A stretch of DNA of 20,174 bases from Acinetobacter lwoffii (GTDB lineage Bacteria; Pseudomonadota; Gammaproteobacteria; Pseudomonadales; Moraxellaceae): positions 17,814 to 37,987 of the forward strand of contig NZ_DCLL01000041.1 in the NCBI RefSeq assembly GCF_002321025.1, in the 5' to 3' direction. This document shows, one piece after another, positions 1 to 7,289 of this stretch (the first letter of the stretch is position 1; every line of letters begins with the position of its first letter). The position numbers were made by a program, and so were the translations under genes. Below the pieces are notes generated by a model, which was not told the DNA's origin, did no database searches, and was given only the letters and a program-made list of their open reading frames with translations.

Positions 1-21
1 CGAATCGCGGACGACCCACCA
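1..21 (+). tRNA. tRNA-Lys, 3' end only
   Basis: The first 21 bases are identical to the last 21 bases of the two complete tRNA-Lys genes that follow: the 3' half of the T arm, the acceptor 3' strand ACGACCC, the discriminator A and an encoded CCA. The 5' part lies outside the window, so the anticodon is not seen; lysine identity is inferred from identity to the neighbours. Confidence 0.85.
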
Positions 22-41
22 CTTATTTGATATCCCTTGAT

Positions 42-117
42 GGGTCGTTAGCTCAGCTGGTAGAGCAGCGGACTTTTAATCCGTTGGTCCCGCGTTCGAA
101 TCGCGGACGACCCACCA
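42..117 (+). tRNA. tRNA-Lys (anticodon UUU)
   Basis: A complete 76-nt cloverleaf. The acceptor strands GGGTCGT (42-48) and ACGACCC (107-113) pair perfectly, followed by discriminator A114 and an encoded CCA (115-117). The D arm carries GCTCAGCTGGTAGAGC. The anticodon loop is CTTTTAA at 73-79 with anticodon TTT at 75-77, reading AAA and AAG. The T loop contains GTTCGAATC. It lies 20 nt after the previous copy and is identical over its whole length to the copy at 193-268. It probably belongs to a polycistronic tRNA transcript started upstream of the window. Confidence 0.98.
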
Positions 118-192
118 TCTTCCGAAAGGATCACGTAAAAGTACACCACACTCTTGCGTCATAAAAATGGTCATCATCATTTTTATTCCTCA

Positions 193-268
193 GGGTCGTT
201 AGCTCAGCTGGTAGAGCAGCGGACTTTTAATCCGTTGGTCCCGCGTTCGAATCGCGGACGACCCACCA
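193..268 (+). tRNA. tRNA-Lys (anticodon UUU)
   Basis: A complete 76-nt tRNA, base-for-base identical to the copy at 42-117: acceptor GGGTCGT/ACGACCC, anticodon TTT at 226-228, encoded CCA at 266-268. The 75-nt spacer before it is longer than the 20-nt spacer between the first two copies and shows no promoter I would defend, so processing from a common precursor is likely. No convincing intrinsic terminator is visible in the 182 bases between it and the next gene. Confidence 0.98.
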
Positions 269-450
269 TTCTTTCCTTAGAATGTCTCCCTGATTTCCCT
301 TATTATATTTTAATTAAATTGCGATGTTTTGGTCGTGTATTTCTGCGCCCAGATTTTAGGCTCACACGTTCCCACAACTTGCCTTTATTGTCTAATCTAA
401 ACAGTATTTGAATTAAGCTTTCTACCAGATCAGCCGATTTTTATCGGGCA
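269..450. other. intergenic region after the tRNA-Lys array
   Basis: AT-rich, without a supported gene. The only structure is a 5-bp hairpin, CCGAT-TTTT-ATCGG, at 434-447, immediately past the stop of the minus-strand lipoprotein gene. It has only a loose T-rich stretch on the plus side and none on the minus side, so it is at best a weak convergent terminator. No integrase or attachment-site signature follows the tRNA array. Confidence 0.5.
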
Positions 451-1140
451 TTATTTTTGAATATGAAAGGATGTGTCTTTGACCAGTTCATAGGCTTTTG
501 AAGGTGCCGGATAGCCGCGATCAAATAATTCACGGTTGGTTCTTTCCTTTTCACTATAGATTTTTTCCAGATTCATGACCAAGTGATTTGAATCTTTAAT
601 CTTATAGTAAAAGCTCGCCCCTTCTTTGCGATTCACCACCACATCGGTACGTTCCGGATTGATAAACCAGCGGTCTTTACGGTAGGTGATATTGTGAGCC
701 GTGCTGTTTTTGGTATTATCAATAAATACTTTGCCATACTGTAAAATGCTGCGATGCACGGTACCGTCCGGCATCAGAGTTAAAATAAATTCTGCCTTGC
801 CTTCAGTACAAGGGGCAAAGCGGCCATCACAATCAATTTCAGTATGATAACGGCCTATAAACACCTTGGCATCCTCTGGCACAGTTGCCGGGTTTAAATC
901 AGCTTCTGCCGGAAGAGTCGCCTGCCCTGCGACCTGAGTTAAGGATTTGGCACTGACGGTCACTACATCGGCCTTCGTATTGGCAGCGGAAATTTTAACA
1001 CCCTCTTCTGAGGTTGCCTGACTTTCGTGTTCAGGTTTGACTTGTTGCTGATCACAAGCCTGCAAAATCACCATACTCCCTAACACCAGGCTACGTTTAA
1101 AAAAACTGCTTAATGTACAACGTGATACATCCAATTTCAT
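451..1140 (-). CDS. putative outer-membrane lipoprotein of unknown function
   Basis: A 229-residue predicted lipoprotein. A start at 1140 gives a basic N-terminus (K15-R16), a hydrophobic stretch and the lipobox L-Q-A-C with lipidated Cys29; the reading frame stays open upstream, but the longer form would bury this signal behind a Cys-rich tail. The residue after Cys29 is Asp, which in enterobacteria signals inner-membrane retention; that rule is unreliable in other groups. Residues about 30-90 are a low-complexity linker. The rest is a globular, beta-rich domain with a C-D-G-R-F-A-P-C cysteine pair and an L-x-P-D-G-T turn. This faintly recalls the N-terminal barrel of NlpE, but I cannot assign the family. 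The gene is divergent from the pspC-like gene at 1385. Confidence 0.75.
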   Translation of the reverse strand: MKLDVSRCTLSSFFKRSLVLGSMVILQACDQQQVKPEHESQATSEEGVKISAANTKADVVTVSAKSLTQVAGQATLPAEADLNPATVPEDAKVFIGRYHTEIDCDGRFAPCTEGKAEFILTLMPDGTVHRSILQYGKVFIDNTKNSTAHNITYRKDRWFINPERTDVVVNRKEGASFYYKIKDSNHLVMNLEKIYSEKERTNRELFDRGYPAPSKAYELVKDTSFHIQK

Positions 1141-1384
1141 TTTTAATAAACCTAAATAGGAAACATGGCGAGCAAAAAGCACACAGCAAAGCTGCTGAAC
1201 TTTACACAAGAGTTCAATAGAATTTTCACTATGTTAGTAGCTCTTAGATCTGGTTTTAATCTTTATTAACATTACTTAACGATTTTATTTTTAATCAGCA
1301 CTTTAAAAAGCTTAAGCAAACTCCATTTCTTTAAGTATGGATCTAGTTTTAGGATTCACACCTATTTTTAATCAGGAGATTTTA

Positions 1385-1660
1385 ATGGCCAATGTTGGTT
1401 TATATCGCTCTAACCGCTCAAACATGATTGCAGGTGTGATGGGTGGTATTGCTGAACGTTTTGGTTGGAACGCGAATTTATTACGTCTGATTTTTGTGGT
1501 GATTTCAATCATGAGTGCCGCATTCCCGGGTATTTTGGTTTATCTGGTGTTGTGGTTAATCATGCCGAAAAAACAATACAGAATTGATCATGACAGCGTT
1601 CATCAACCTCAGGGCTATCAAAATCCTGTGCGTACAGTAAATCAGGATAAACGCTATTAA
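1385..1660 (+). CDS. small PspC-domain inner-membrane protein
   Basis: A 91-residue protein. Residues about 5-60 match the PspC domain: L-Y-R-S, then an I-A-G-V-x-G-G-I-A-E-x-F segment, N-x-x-L-L-R-L-I-F-V, and one hydrophobic segment ending in L-W-L-I-M-P. The C-terminal 30 residues are polar and basic. PspC proteins in enterobacteria sense envelope stress with PspA/PspB; stand-alone short PspC proteins are widespread and their role is less clear. The start at 1385 is chosen because AGGAG (1374-1378) lies 6 bases upstream; an in-frame ATG at 1337 has no ribosome binding site. No pspA or pspB neighbour is present. A strong terminator follows at 1751. Confidence 0.88.
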   Translation: MANVGLYRSNRSNMIAGVMGGIAERFGWNANLLRLIFVVISIMSAAFPGILVYLVLWLIMPKKQYRIDHDSVHQPQGYQNPVRTVNQDKRY

Positions 1661-1750
1661 GTTGTACAGTCGTTTTTAACAAGAGTTCTTAAACCAGTTT
1701 CATCGCAGAGCTTCCTCTTTCACCCCGGTTAAATGGGATGAAATTTTGAT

Positions 1751-1788
1751 GCCACGGTAATTTCCCCAAGTTATCGTGGCTTTTTTTT
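1751..1788 (+). terminator. Rho-independent terminator after the PspC-domain gene
   Basis: A 10-bp stem formed by GCCACGGTAA (1751-1760) and TTATCGTGGC (1771-1780), with one G-T pair, closes a 10-nt loop and is followed directly by eight Ts (1781-1788). It separates the pspC-like gene from the transporter genes downstream. Confidence 0.9.
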
Positions 1789-1844
1789 GCCTATATTTTT
1801 TGTTATTTCTTTGCTGTATTACAGCTTTTCACTTTCTTTCCCAG

Positions 1845-1865
1845 TTGAATTCACGATAAGTTCAA
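1845..1865. promoter_or_regulatory. inverted repeat upstream of the TauE/SafE gene, possible operator
   Basis: TTGAATT (1845-1851) and AGTTCAA (1859-1865) form a near-perfect inverted repeat; the outer TTGAA/TTCAA arms are 11 bases apart, the T-N11-A geometry typical of LysR-type regulators. It ends 27 bases before the start codon. TTGAAT could itself be a weak -35. No LysR-type regulator gene lies in this window, so the assignment is tentative. Confidence 0.3.
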
Positions 1866-1892
1866 TATTCTAATTTTTGAAATGGATTTCAC

Positions 1893-2678
1893 ATGACTCA
1901 GGCAGAATGGATGATGCTGTGGCTCTGTGCTGTAGCAGCCCTGCTGCATGGTTTAAGTGGCTTTGGCTTTCCCATGATGAGTACAGCTGTTCTGTCCAGC
2001 GCATATCCGCTTAGCATCGCGGTTACCCTTGTCATTCTGCCCTGTCTGCTGCTGAATCTGATCATGCTGAATGCCGACCCTGCACATAGTCTGTTGAATA
2101 GTATTGGCTATTATATAAAACGCTATTGGCCACTAATACTTAGTAGCCTGATCGGCAGTGTACTCGGGGTCAAACTGTTACTTTGGCTCAATGAGGCTTA
2201 TTTAAAACTGTTATTGGGTCTAGTAATCATATTTTATGTCTTGGACCAGTTACGGGCACGCCCCTTACAAGTTAGTCCACATATTTCCAGCATGCTCTGT
2301 TTTGGTTTACTGGCCGGCATTATTGGAGGTGCGACCAATGCTATGGCACCTTTTCTAATGATGTATCTGATGAGCTGCCAGCTCTCAAAGACAGATATTG
2401 TCATTATCAGTAATCTCAATTTCATTGCCGGTAAACTGATCCAGCTGATTTTACTATTTCCAATTCTGATCACACTGGAAACCCATCAACAGCATATTCT
2501 GATCGGGATCAGCCTATTCGCCCTTGCTGGTGTCTGGATTGGAGGCAAAATACGCCATCGTTTATCTCAGCAGCACTTCAAATGGATTGTCCTGGCTTTA
2601 CTTCTCGGTTTGGGCTTGTATGCCCTCTGGCAAAGTGCTGGATTATTGCAACAATCTGGTTATAGTATCTTTAAATAG
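1893..2678 (+). CDS. TauE/SafE-family membrane permease (sulfite/sulfoacetate exporter type)
   Basis: A 261-residue, very hydrophobic protein with about eight membrane segments, the usual length for the TauE/SafE (DUF81) family. Both internal repeats show the family glycine/proline pattern: G-L-S-G-F-G-F-P near residues 20-27 and G-I-I-G-G-A-T-N-A-M-A-P near 142-153. Members move small anions such as sulfite, sulfoacetate or other organosulfur compounds; the substrate here cannot be read from the sequence. The ATG at 1893 is preceded by GGA about 8 bases upstream. It is followed after 83 bases by an SLC13-type anion transporter on the same strand, so the two may be co-expressed, but no sulfur-metabolism gene is adjacent. 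Confidence 0.88.
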   Translation: MTQAEWMMLWLCAVAALLHGLSGFGFPMMSTAVLSSAYPLSIAVTLVILPCLLLNLIMLNADPAHSLLNSIGYYIKRYWPLILSSLIGSVLGVKLLLWLNEAYLKLLLGLVIIFYVLDQLRARPLQVSPHISSMLCFGLLAGIIGGATNAMAPFLMMYLMSCQLSKTDIVIISNLNFIAGKLIQLILLFPILITLETHQQHILIGISLFALAGVWIGGKIRHRLSQQHFKWIVLALLLGLGLYALWQSAGLLQQSGYSIFK

Positions 2679-2761
2679 GGTGTTTTTTAAACAAAGAAAA
2701 ATTACAAATTCAAAGCTGATATAAAAAAATGACGTAAATAAAAACCTTGCAAGGAGAGTAT

Positions 2762-4174
2762 ATGACTCAGACCAACCTAGCTACCCCGACCAATGCCATG
2801 CCCAAAGGGCTGCTGAAAGGCTGGATCCTTATTCTTGTCGCAGCCATTGTAGCCTATGGCTTATATCTTTACCTGCCCTATGACCAGAATGCCAATAAAG
2901 GACTGGCCCTTTTAGCCTTTATCGGTATTTTATGGCTGACGGAAGCCATTCATATCACGATTACAGCGTTACTCGTCCCCGTGATGGCGGTATTGCTGGC
3001 CATGCCAATGGCCTCTGGTGAGGAACTGGCTCCGATTACCACACAAGCCGCTTTGGCCACTTTTGCCGATCCTGTCATTTTCCTGTTTTTTGGTGGTTTT
3101 GCGCTGGCCACAGCGTTGCATATCCAGAAGCTGGACCGGAAAATTGCCATGTGGATCATCTCCCTGTCCAGAGGGCATCTGGGTATTTCTGTACTGGCGA
3201 TTTTTGTGGTGACGGCGCTGCTGTCCATGTGGATTTCCAATACGGCCACTGCTGCCATGATGCTGCCTTTGGCCCTAGGCTTGCTTTCACATCTGGATGT
3301 CAGCAAGGATCGTAAAACTTTTGTCTTTATCCTGCTCGGCATTGCCTATTCGGCCAGTATTGGCGGGCTGGGCACTATGGTCGGTTCACCTCCGAATGCC
3401 ATTGCCGCCAAGGCCCTCGGCTATGATTTTGCCGACTGGATGAAAATCGGCTTGCCGATGATGTTCATTATTCTTCCCGCCATGCTGGTCAGTTTATATC
3501 TGGTACTACGTCCAAAACTAAATCACAAAGTACAATTTGTGACCGAAGATATTCCTTGGACCGGCACCCGTATAGCCACCATGATCCTCTTTCTCTGCAC
3601 TGCAATTGCCTGGATTTTCAGTAAAAAATTCACCGAAATTTTTGGTATTTCACAACCGGATACCTGGATTGCAATTTCGGCTGCCTGTATGGTGGTGATT
3701 CTGGGTACCGCAAGCTGGAAACAGATTGCAGAAAATACCGACTGGGGGGTCTTGTACCTATTTGGTGGTGGTCTGACCTTGAGTGCCATTCTGAAGGATT
3801 CAGGCAGTTCGCTGGTACTGGGTCAAACTCTGGCCAATGCCTTTGGTGATGCCTCCCCACTGATGATTATTTTTGTAGTCGCTACTTTTATTATCTTCCT
3901 GACTGAATTTACCAGTAATACCGCTTCAGCTGCCCTGCTAGTACCAGTATTTGCCGCAATTGCAGATCAGATGGGAATGCCCAAAGAAATTCTGGTGATC
4001 GTCATTGGTATTGGTGCCTCATGTGCCTTTATGCTGCCGGTAGCTACCCCGCCCAATGCGATTGTTTTTGGAACCGGTCATATCCAGCAAAGCGAAATGA
4101 TGAAAGTCGGTTTTGTACTGAATATCATGTGTATCTTTATTATTTCCCTGTTTATTTACTGGTTCTTTATTTAA
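2762..4174 (+). CDS. SLC13/DASS-family anion:sodium symporter
   Basis: A 470-residue inner-membrane transporter of the divalent anion:Na+ symporter family, which imports dicarboxylates, citrate, phosphate or sulfate with sodium. The two pseudo-symmetric substrate/sodium motifs are present: S-N-T-A-T near residues 159-163, and S-N-T-A-S near 385-389 inside T-E-F-T-S-N-T. Each is followed by a P-P-N helix break: G-S-P-P-N-A at 208-213 and A-T-P-P-N-A at 428-433. Length and roughly a dozen hydrophobic segments are normal. The start at 2762 has AAGGAG at 2751-2756, five bases upstream; an in-frame TTG at 2747 is not preferred. The second motif ending P-V-A-T-P-P-N-A-I-V-F-G is typical of the di/tricarboxylate branch, but the substrate is not proven. 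Confidence 0.92.
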   Translation: MTQTNLATPTNAMPKGLLKGWILILVAAIVAYGLYLYLPYDQNANKGLALLAFIGILWLTEAIHITITALLVPVMAVLLAMPMASGEELAPITTQAALATFADPVIFLFFGGFALATALHIQKLDRKIAMWIISLSRGHLGISVLAIFVVTALLSMWISNTATAAMMLPLALGLLSHLDVSKDRKTFVFILLGIAYSASIGGLGTMVGSPPNAIAAKALGYDFADWMKIGLPMMFIILPAMLVSLYLVLRPKLNHKVQFVTEDIPWTGTRIATMILFLCTAIAWIFSKKFTEIFGISQPDTWIAISAACMVVILGTASWKQIAENTDWGVLYLFGGGLTLSAILKDSGSSLVLGQTLANAFGDASPLMIIFVVATFIIFLTEFTSNTASAALLVPVFAAIADQMGMPKEILVIVIGIGASCAFMLPVATPPNAIVFGTGHIQQSEMMKVGFVLNIMCIFIISLFIYWFFI

Positions 4175-4204
4175 TCATTACAGTTTTTAAGCATCACACC
4201 ATCT

Positions 4205-4230
4205 ACAAAGCACACTCCGGTGTGCTTTGT
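4205..4230 (+). terminator. perfect 11-bp hairpin with UCCG tetraloop after the DASS gene
   Basis: ACAAAGCACAC (4205-4215) pairs without mismatch with GTGTGCTTTGT (4220-4230) around the loop TCCG, giving the extra-stable C(UNCG)G tetraloop. The stem begins 30 bases after the transporter stop. Only CTTTGTCG follows, with no real T-run, so it may act in termination or as a 3'-end stabiliser. Confidence 0.6.
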
Positions 4231-4342
4231 CGTATTAATCGCCTATATGTTGAATCTTTCTCTCATCGAAAAATGATATGCTTTTAACAATGATAAAGAT
4301 AAAGTCTTTATATTAAAAACATCAAAAAGTAGCAGATAGATA

Positions 4343-4777
4343 GTGGACAGGATATTTCACTTAATCTCTCAACCGATCCAGAATTCCCCTTGGAAAATGA
4401 CATTTAACCTCGCGCTTGCACCTTTGATCATCGCTGTAATTTTATTCCCTTATGCGCTATTTCATGAAGCCAGCTCTGGGATTTTCTCCATTTTCAAGAG
4501 CCTGTTTTCAGCGCTTTTTATTAGCTTTTTTGTCTACCTGACTTACTGGATGATGATCTTCCCTTTCCTATTGGTGACTCACCTGCTGCTACGCCATTAT
4601 CAACTGTTTAATATCATCACGATTTTAATGAGCTGCGTACTGGGAACCCTGATTCTGGCCTATATCTCGCATCCTTCAAGTGAAAATTTTAGTTCCCATT
4701 TTTTGTTTCTGCTGTGTTTTTCCCTGCCGATGGCACTATTTTACAGTTTTCTCAGCCGGCAAGCTGACCAGAGTTGA
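4343..4777 (+). CDS. small polytopic membrane protein of unknown function
   Basis: A 144-residue protein read from a GTG at 4343, with hydrophobic stretches near residues 21-40, 50-80 (possibly two helices), 89-109 and 118-136, hence about four membrane segments, and short polar ends. I recognise no family. The ribosome binding site is poor; an ATG at 4397 (residue 19) would remove only the cytoplasmic tail, so the start is uncertain. It is on the same strand as the DASS gene but separated by a stable hairpin, so it probably has its own promoter. It converges with the HPP-CBS gene, with only 37 bases between their stop codons. Confidence 0.65.
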   Translation: MDRIFHLISQPIQNSPWKMTFNLALAPLIIAVILFPYALFHEASSGIFSIFKSLFSALFISFFVYLTYWMMIFPFLLVTHLLLRHYQLFNIITILMSCVLGTLILAYISHPSSENFSSHFLFLLCFSLPMALFYSFLSRQADQS

Positions 4778-4814
4778 TCACACATGCTCTGTTAAATTCC
4801 GTTTTAATTCGGTT

Positions 4815-5924
4815 TTAAACTTTCATTTTAAAATGATTCAGCTCCTGATTCAGTGCGGCAATCATATCTGCCCGACTGATAATTCCCACCAATTGCTGCT
4901 CGCTCATCACCGGAATATAGTTGAACGAACGCTCGACAAAATACGGCACCAGATCCTGAATGGGTTGTAAAGGCTGCACCGTAATTACCTTACGGGTCAT
5001 GATATGTTTGACCTGATGCTCCCAGCTGCTACGGACATCAGCCGCGCGCTTGAACCATTCCACCACCTGATACATTGCCAGTGTACCGACCAGTTGTTCA
5101 TCGGCATTAACGACGGGCAGGCTCATTAGGTTCATCTGCTTGAATTTGTCCAGTGCGTGCTGGATATCATCATTTTCATGCAACGTTGCCACATCCTTCG
5201 TCATAATATCCTGGCAGCTAAATTCATGCACTGCACGCGCATTGGCGCGGTTTTGTGCCTCCAGAATAATTTTTTGCAGGTCATATTCACTGATGTCCAG
5301 CAGCTCGGTACGCTGATCCAGGACTTCCTGAATATCCTGCGGTTGAATGGTGACTTTCTGGGTGGGCGTAGGATCTTTGGAGCGGGTATTTAGTTGGGCT
5401 TGCTGCGGATAATCCTTTCCAATCATCCGGTTAAAGACAATCGCAATCACCATGAGCAGAATTGAATTGAGCAGCACCGGATAAAATACAAAGGCATAAC
5501 CCAGTTCATGTACTGGCTGGCCACCCAGCACGGCGGTAATCGCTACGGCGCCACTCGGTGGATGCAGGGAATCTGTGGTCATCATCAGGACGATCGCCAA
5601 GGCCACGGCTACACTAAAAGCCTCAGTCGGACTGGCAATCAACAAGGCACAGCTCACGCCAATCACCGCAGCAATGGTATTTCCGACCAGAATATTCCAG
5701 GGCTGTGCCAGAGGACTGGCTGGCACTGCAAACAGTAATACCGAGGATGCGCCCATCGGGGCAATATACCAGGCTTCAAAATCCCCCAGAATCCATAAAC
5801 TCAACAAAGATGAAACCACCAAACCCAATAGTGCTCCAACTCCGCAGAGCAAACGGTCTTTGAGTGGAAGAACTTTGAAATTCGGTTTTAAGGTATTGAG
5901 CCAGTCGAGATGGGAGTGAAACAC
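4815..5924 (-). CDS. HPP-family membrane protein with two C-terminal CBS domains
   Basis: A 369-residue fusion. Residues about 24-170 are an HPP transmembrane domain with several hydrophobic helices and the name-giving H-P-P-S-G-A motif at 121-126, preceded by T-D-S-L. A charged linker (about 170-235) leads to a CBS pair: CBS1 near 238-292 (starting D-I-M-T-K-D-V) and CBS2 near 305-359 (starting H-I-M-T-R-K-V, ending V-G-I-I-S-R-A-D-M). CBS pairs usually bind adenosine nucleotides and gate the attached domain. A plant HPP protein has been reported as a chloroplast nitrite transporter; bacterial substrates are not settled. The start is a GTG at 5924 with AGG seven bases upstream. A TATAAT lies at 5960-5965 on this strand as a possible -10, with only a weak -35. 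Confidence 0.88.
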   Translation of the reverse strand: MFHSHLDWLNTLKPNFKVLPLKDRLLCGVGALLGLVVSSLLSLWILGDFEAWYIAPMGASSVLLFAVPASPLAQPWNILVGNTIAAVIGVSCALLIASPTEAFSVAVALAIVLMMTTDSLHPPSGAVAITAVLGGQPVHELGYAFVFYPVLLNSILLMVIAIVFNRMIGKDYPQQAQLNTRSKDPTPTQKVTIQPQDIQEVLDQRTELLDISEYDLQKIILEAQNRANARAVHEFSCQDIMTKDVATLHENDDIQHALDKFKQMNLMSLPVVNADEQLVGTLAMYQVVEWFKRAADVRSSWEHQVKHIMTRKVITVQPLQPIQDLVPYFVERSFNYIPVMSEQQLVGIISRADMIAALNQELNHFKMKV

Positions 5925-6182
5925 AGTGCGCCTAATCTTATTGTTTATAGATTTTGGGCATTATAGAACCAAGCCCGATGAAAGGCATCTGTGTTTTACA
6001 TCTTTTCATCATTCGCGAATGCAGGCTTTTTAAAACAATATTTCGCTTAGCTTAAAAATACTCAGCAAGATTTTTTATAGGGGCTGTGCTATCTCCGCCT
6101 ACTTCTGAAATGGAATAAATCCTTTTAAACCATTTTGCTTAGATATTTTCTAGATCGTTTTTATTATGGCCTACTCGTTCAT
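5925..6182. other. intergenic region upstream of the HPP-CBS gene
   Basis: 258 bases without a gene, between the 5' end of the HPP-CBS gene and the 3' end of the transglutaminase-like gene, both on the minus strand. It holds a possible minus-strand -10 element (TATAAT, 5965 down to 5960) and a short imperfect GATGAAA/TTTCATC inverted repeat between about 5977 and 6010. I see no terminator with a T-run for the transglutaminase-like gene. Confidence 0.4.
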
Positions 6183-6977
6183 TCAGGTTTGAATCAGGGG
6201 CTGGATTTTTAACAGTTCGACCTGACCATAATAGGTTGAAAATGCCACATCTCCGGCATCGACTCCAGTACCGATCCGAATAAGATTTTCGACCGGAGCC
6301 AAACGGGTCGGATCAAACTGCACCCAGCCACCGTCTAAATAGGCTTCAAAAATGGCATGAAAATCGGGTAAAAACTTTTCAATTTCCACATAACCGACCA
6401 CCATGCGTGCCGGAATTCCCAAGGCACGGCACAGGGCAATGCCTAAATGGGCGAAGTCACGACATACGCCTGCACGATGCACCAGTACATCTGTGGCAGT
6501 GGTAAACTGGTCGGAACTGCCAGACACATAAAAAATATTGTTATAAATCCACTGTTCAATGGCTTTAACCCGAGTATAACCCGGTGTCATCCAGCCAAAT
6601 GAGCGTTTCGCCATTTCCAGCAATAAATCCGAATTGCAATAACGGCTGGCCAGCAAATAAGGCAATACTTCATCGGGCAGCTCAGGAATGGCCACTTCTT
6701 TTAGACCCTGCTGAAGTTCCAGAGAGAGGCTCGGATGACGGACTACTGTCGCCGTATAATTCAGCTCAAAAGTCTCACAGGGTTCGACCTGTAGCCGAAC
6801 ATGACGATTTTGATGCTGCGCATCCTGAAATTCATGCCATACCACCGGCAGATTAAAGCTGAGTTGTTCTTCAAGAATCTTCTGATCGGAATGATGTGCC
6901 GCCTGAAGCATAAAAATAAATTCTGTCGGTTGCACGACCTTGTATTTTAAATGGCATTGAATTTGGTAAGTGGTCAT
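6183..6977 (-). CDS. transglutaminase-like cysteine protease/hydrolase family protein
   Basis: A 264-residue protein with the bacterial transglutaminase-like layout. A beta-rich N-terminal domain (about 1-95) precedes a papain-like catalytic domain with a clear Cys-His-Asp triad: Cys172 in G-V-C-R-D-F-A-H, His207 in D-F-H-A-I-F-E-A, and Asp222 in F-D-P-T-R. No signal peptide or membrane segment is evident, so a cytoplasmic location is likely. Family members are peptidases or amidases of mostly unknown substrate, often near alpha-E/circularly permuted ATP-grasp genes; neither is seen here. The start at 6977 has AAGGAA five bases upstream. All catalytic residues are present, so it should be active, but the substrate cannot be deduced. 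Confidence 0.88.
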   Translation of the reverse strand: MTTYQIQCHLKYKVVQPTEFIFMLQAAHHSDQKILEEQLSFNLPVVWHEFQDAQHQNRHVRLQVEPCETFELNYTATVVRHPSLSLELQQGLKEVAIPELPDEVLPYLLASRYCNSDLLLEMAKRSFGWMTPGYTRVKAIEQWIYNNIFYVSGSSDQFTTATDVLVHRAGVCRDFAHLGIALCRALGIPARMVVGYVEIEKFLPDFHAIFEAYLDGGWVQFDPTRLAPVENLIRIGTGVDAGDVAFSTYYGQVELLKIQPLIQT

Positions 6978-7224
6978 GAAGTTCCTTATTTTTAAGCATT
7001 ATTATATTGCGTGAATATTAAACTAATTTGAGGATCGCAATCGTATGAGATCCGTTGAACTTTATGACTCTCCAGTTAACTGCATGCCATATATCAGATT
7101 TATTCCTGATTTTCAGATCAGCCTGTATCAACCAGCAAGGCTAAAATCGCAGTAAGCCTCTAAATGCTGTGTATTGTTTAAGCCTGTTTTATTTTTTTCA
7201 AAAAAGTATCCCTACATTAACCCT
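6978..7224. other. divergent intergenic region before glyQ
   Basis: Part of a gap of about 310 bases between the divergent transglutaminase-like and glyQ genes. It holds no supported ORF. A short CAG-ATTTATTC-CTG type repeat near 7099-7115 is too weak to call. I see no T-box-like leader, as expected outside the Gram-positives. The glyQ promoter occupies the right-hand end and is listed separately. Confidence 0.5.
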
Positions 7225-7253
7225 TTGCCACTCCCCTGCAAAGTCCTTATAAT
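7225..7253 (+). promoter_or_regulatory. sigma70-type promoter of glyQS
   Basis: TTGCCA (7225-7230) as -35 and a perfect TATAAT (7248-7253) as -10 are separated by exactly 17 bases. Transcription would begin near 7260, leaving a leader of about 30 bases, which leaves little room for attenuation and suggests simple constitutive expression. Confidence 0.85.
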
Positions 7254-7289
7254 TGAGCACAATTTTTCTCTAATTTTAAGTGGATGACC

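Noticed and set aside
154..411. An 85-codon open frame on the plus strand
   Set aside because: It runs straight through the complete tRNA-Lys gene at 193-268 and has no ribosome binding site; it is a chance frame.
269..450. Possible integration site for a genomic island at the tRNA-Lys genes
   Set aside because: tRNA-Lys genes are common attachment sites, but no integrase, repeat of the tRNA 3' end or foreign composition follows on this side.
451..1140. Assignment of the lipoprotein as NlpE
   Set aside because: Only a faint likeness of one beta region and a cysteine pair; the typical NlpE C-x-x-C pattern and order are not clear.
6978..7283. Riboswitch or T-box leader upstream of glyQ
   Set aside because: The promoter places transcription only about 30 bases before the start codon, too short for such a leader, and no specifier or antiterminator structure is visible.
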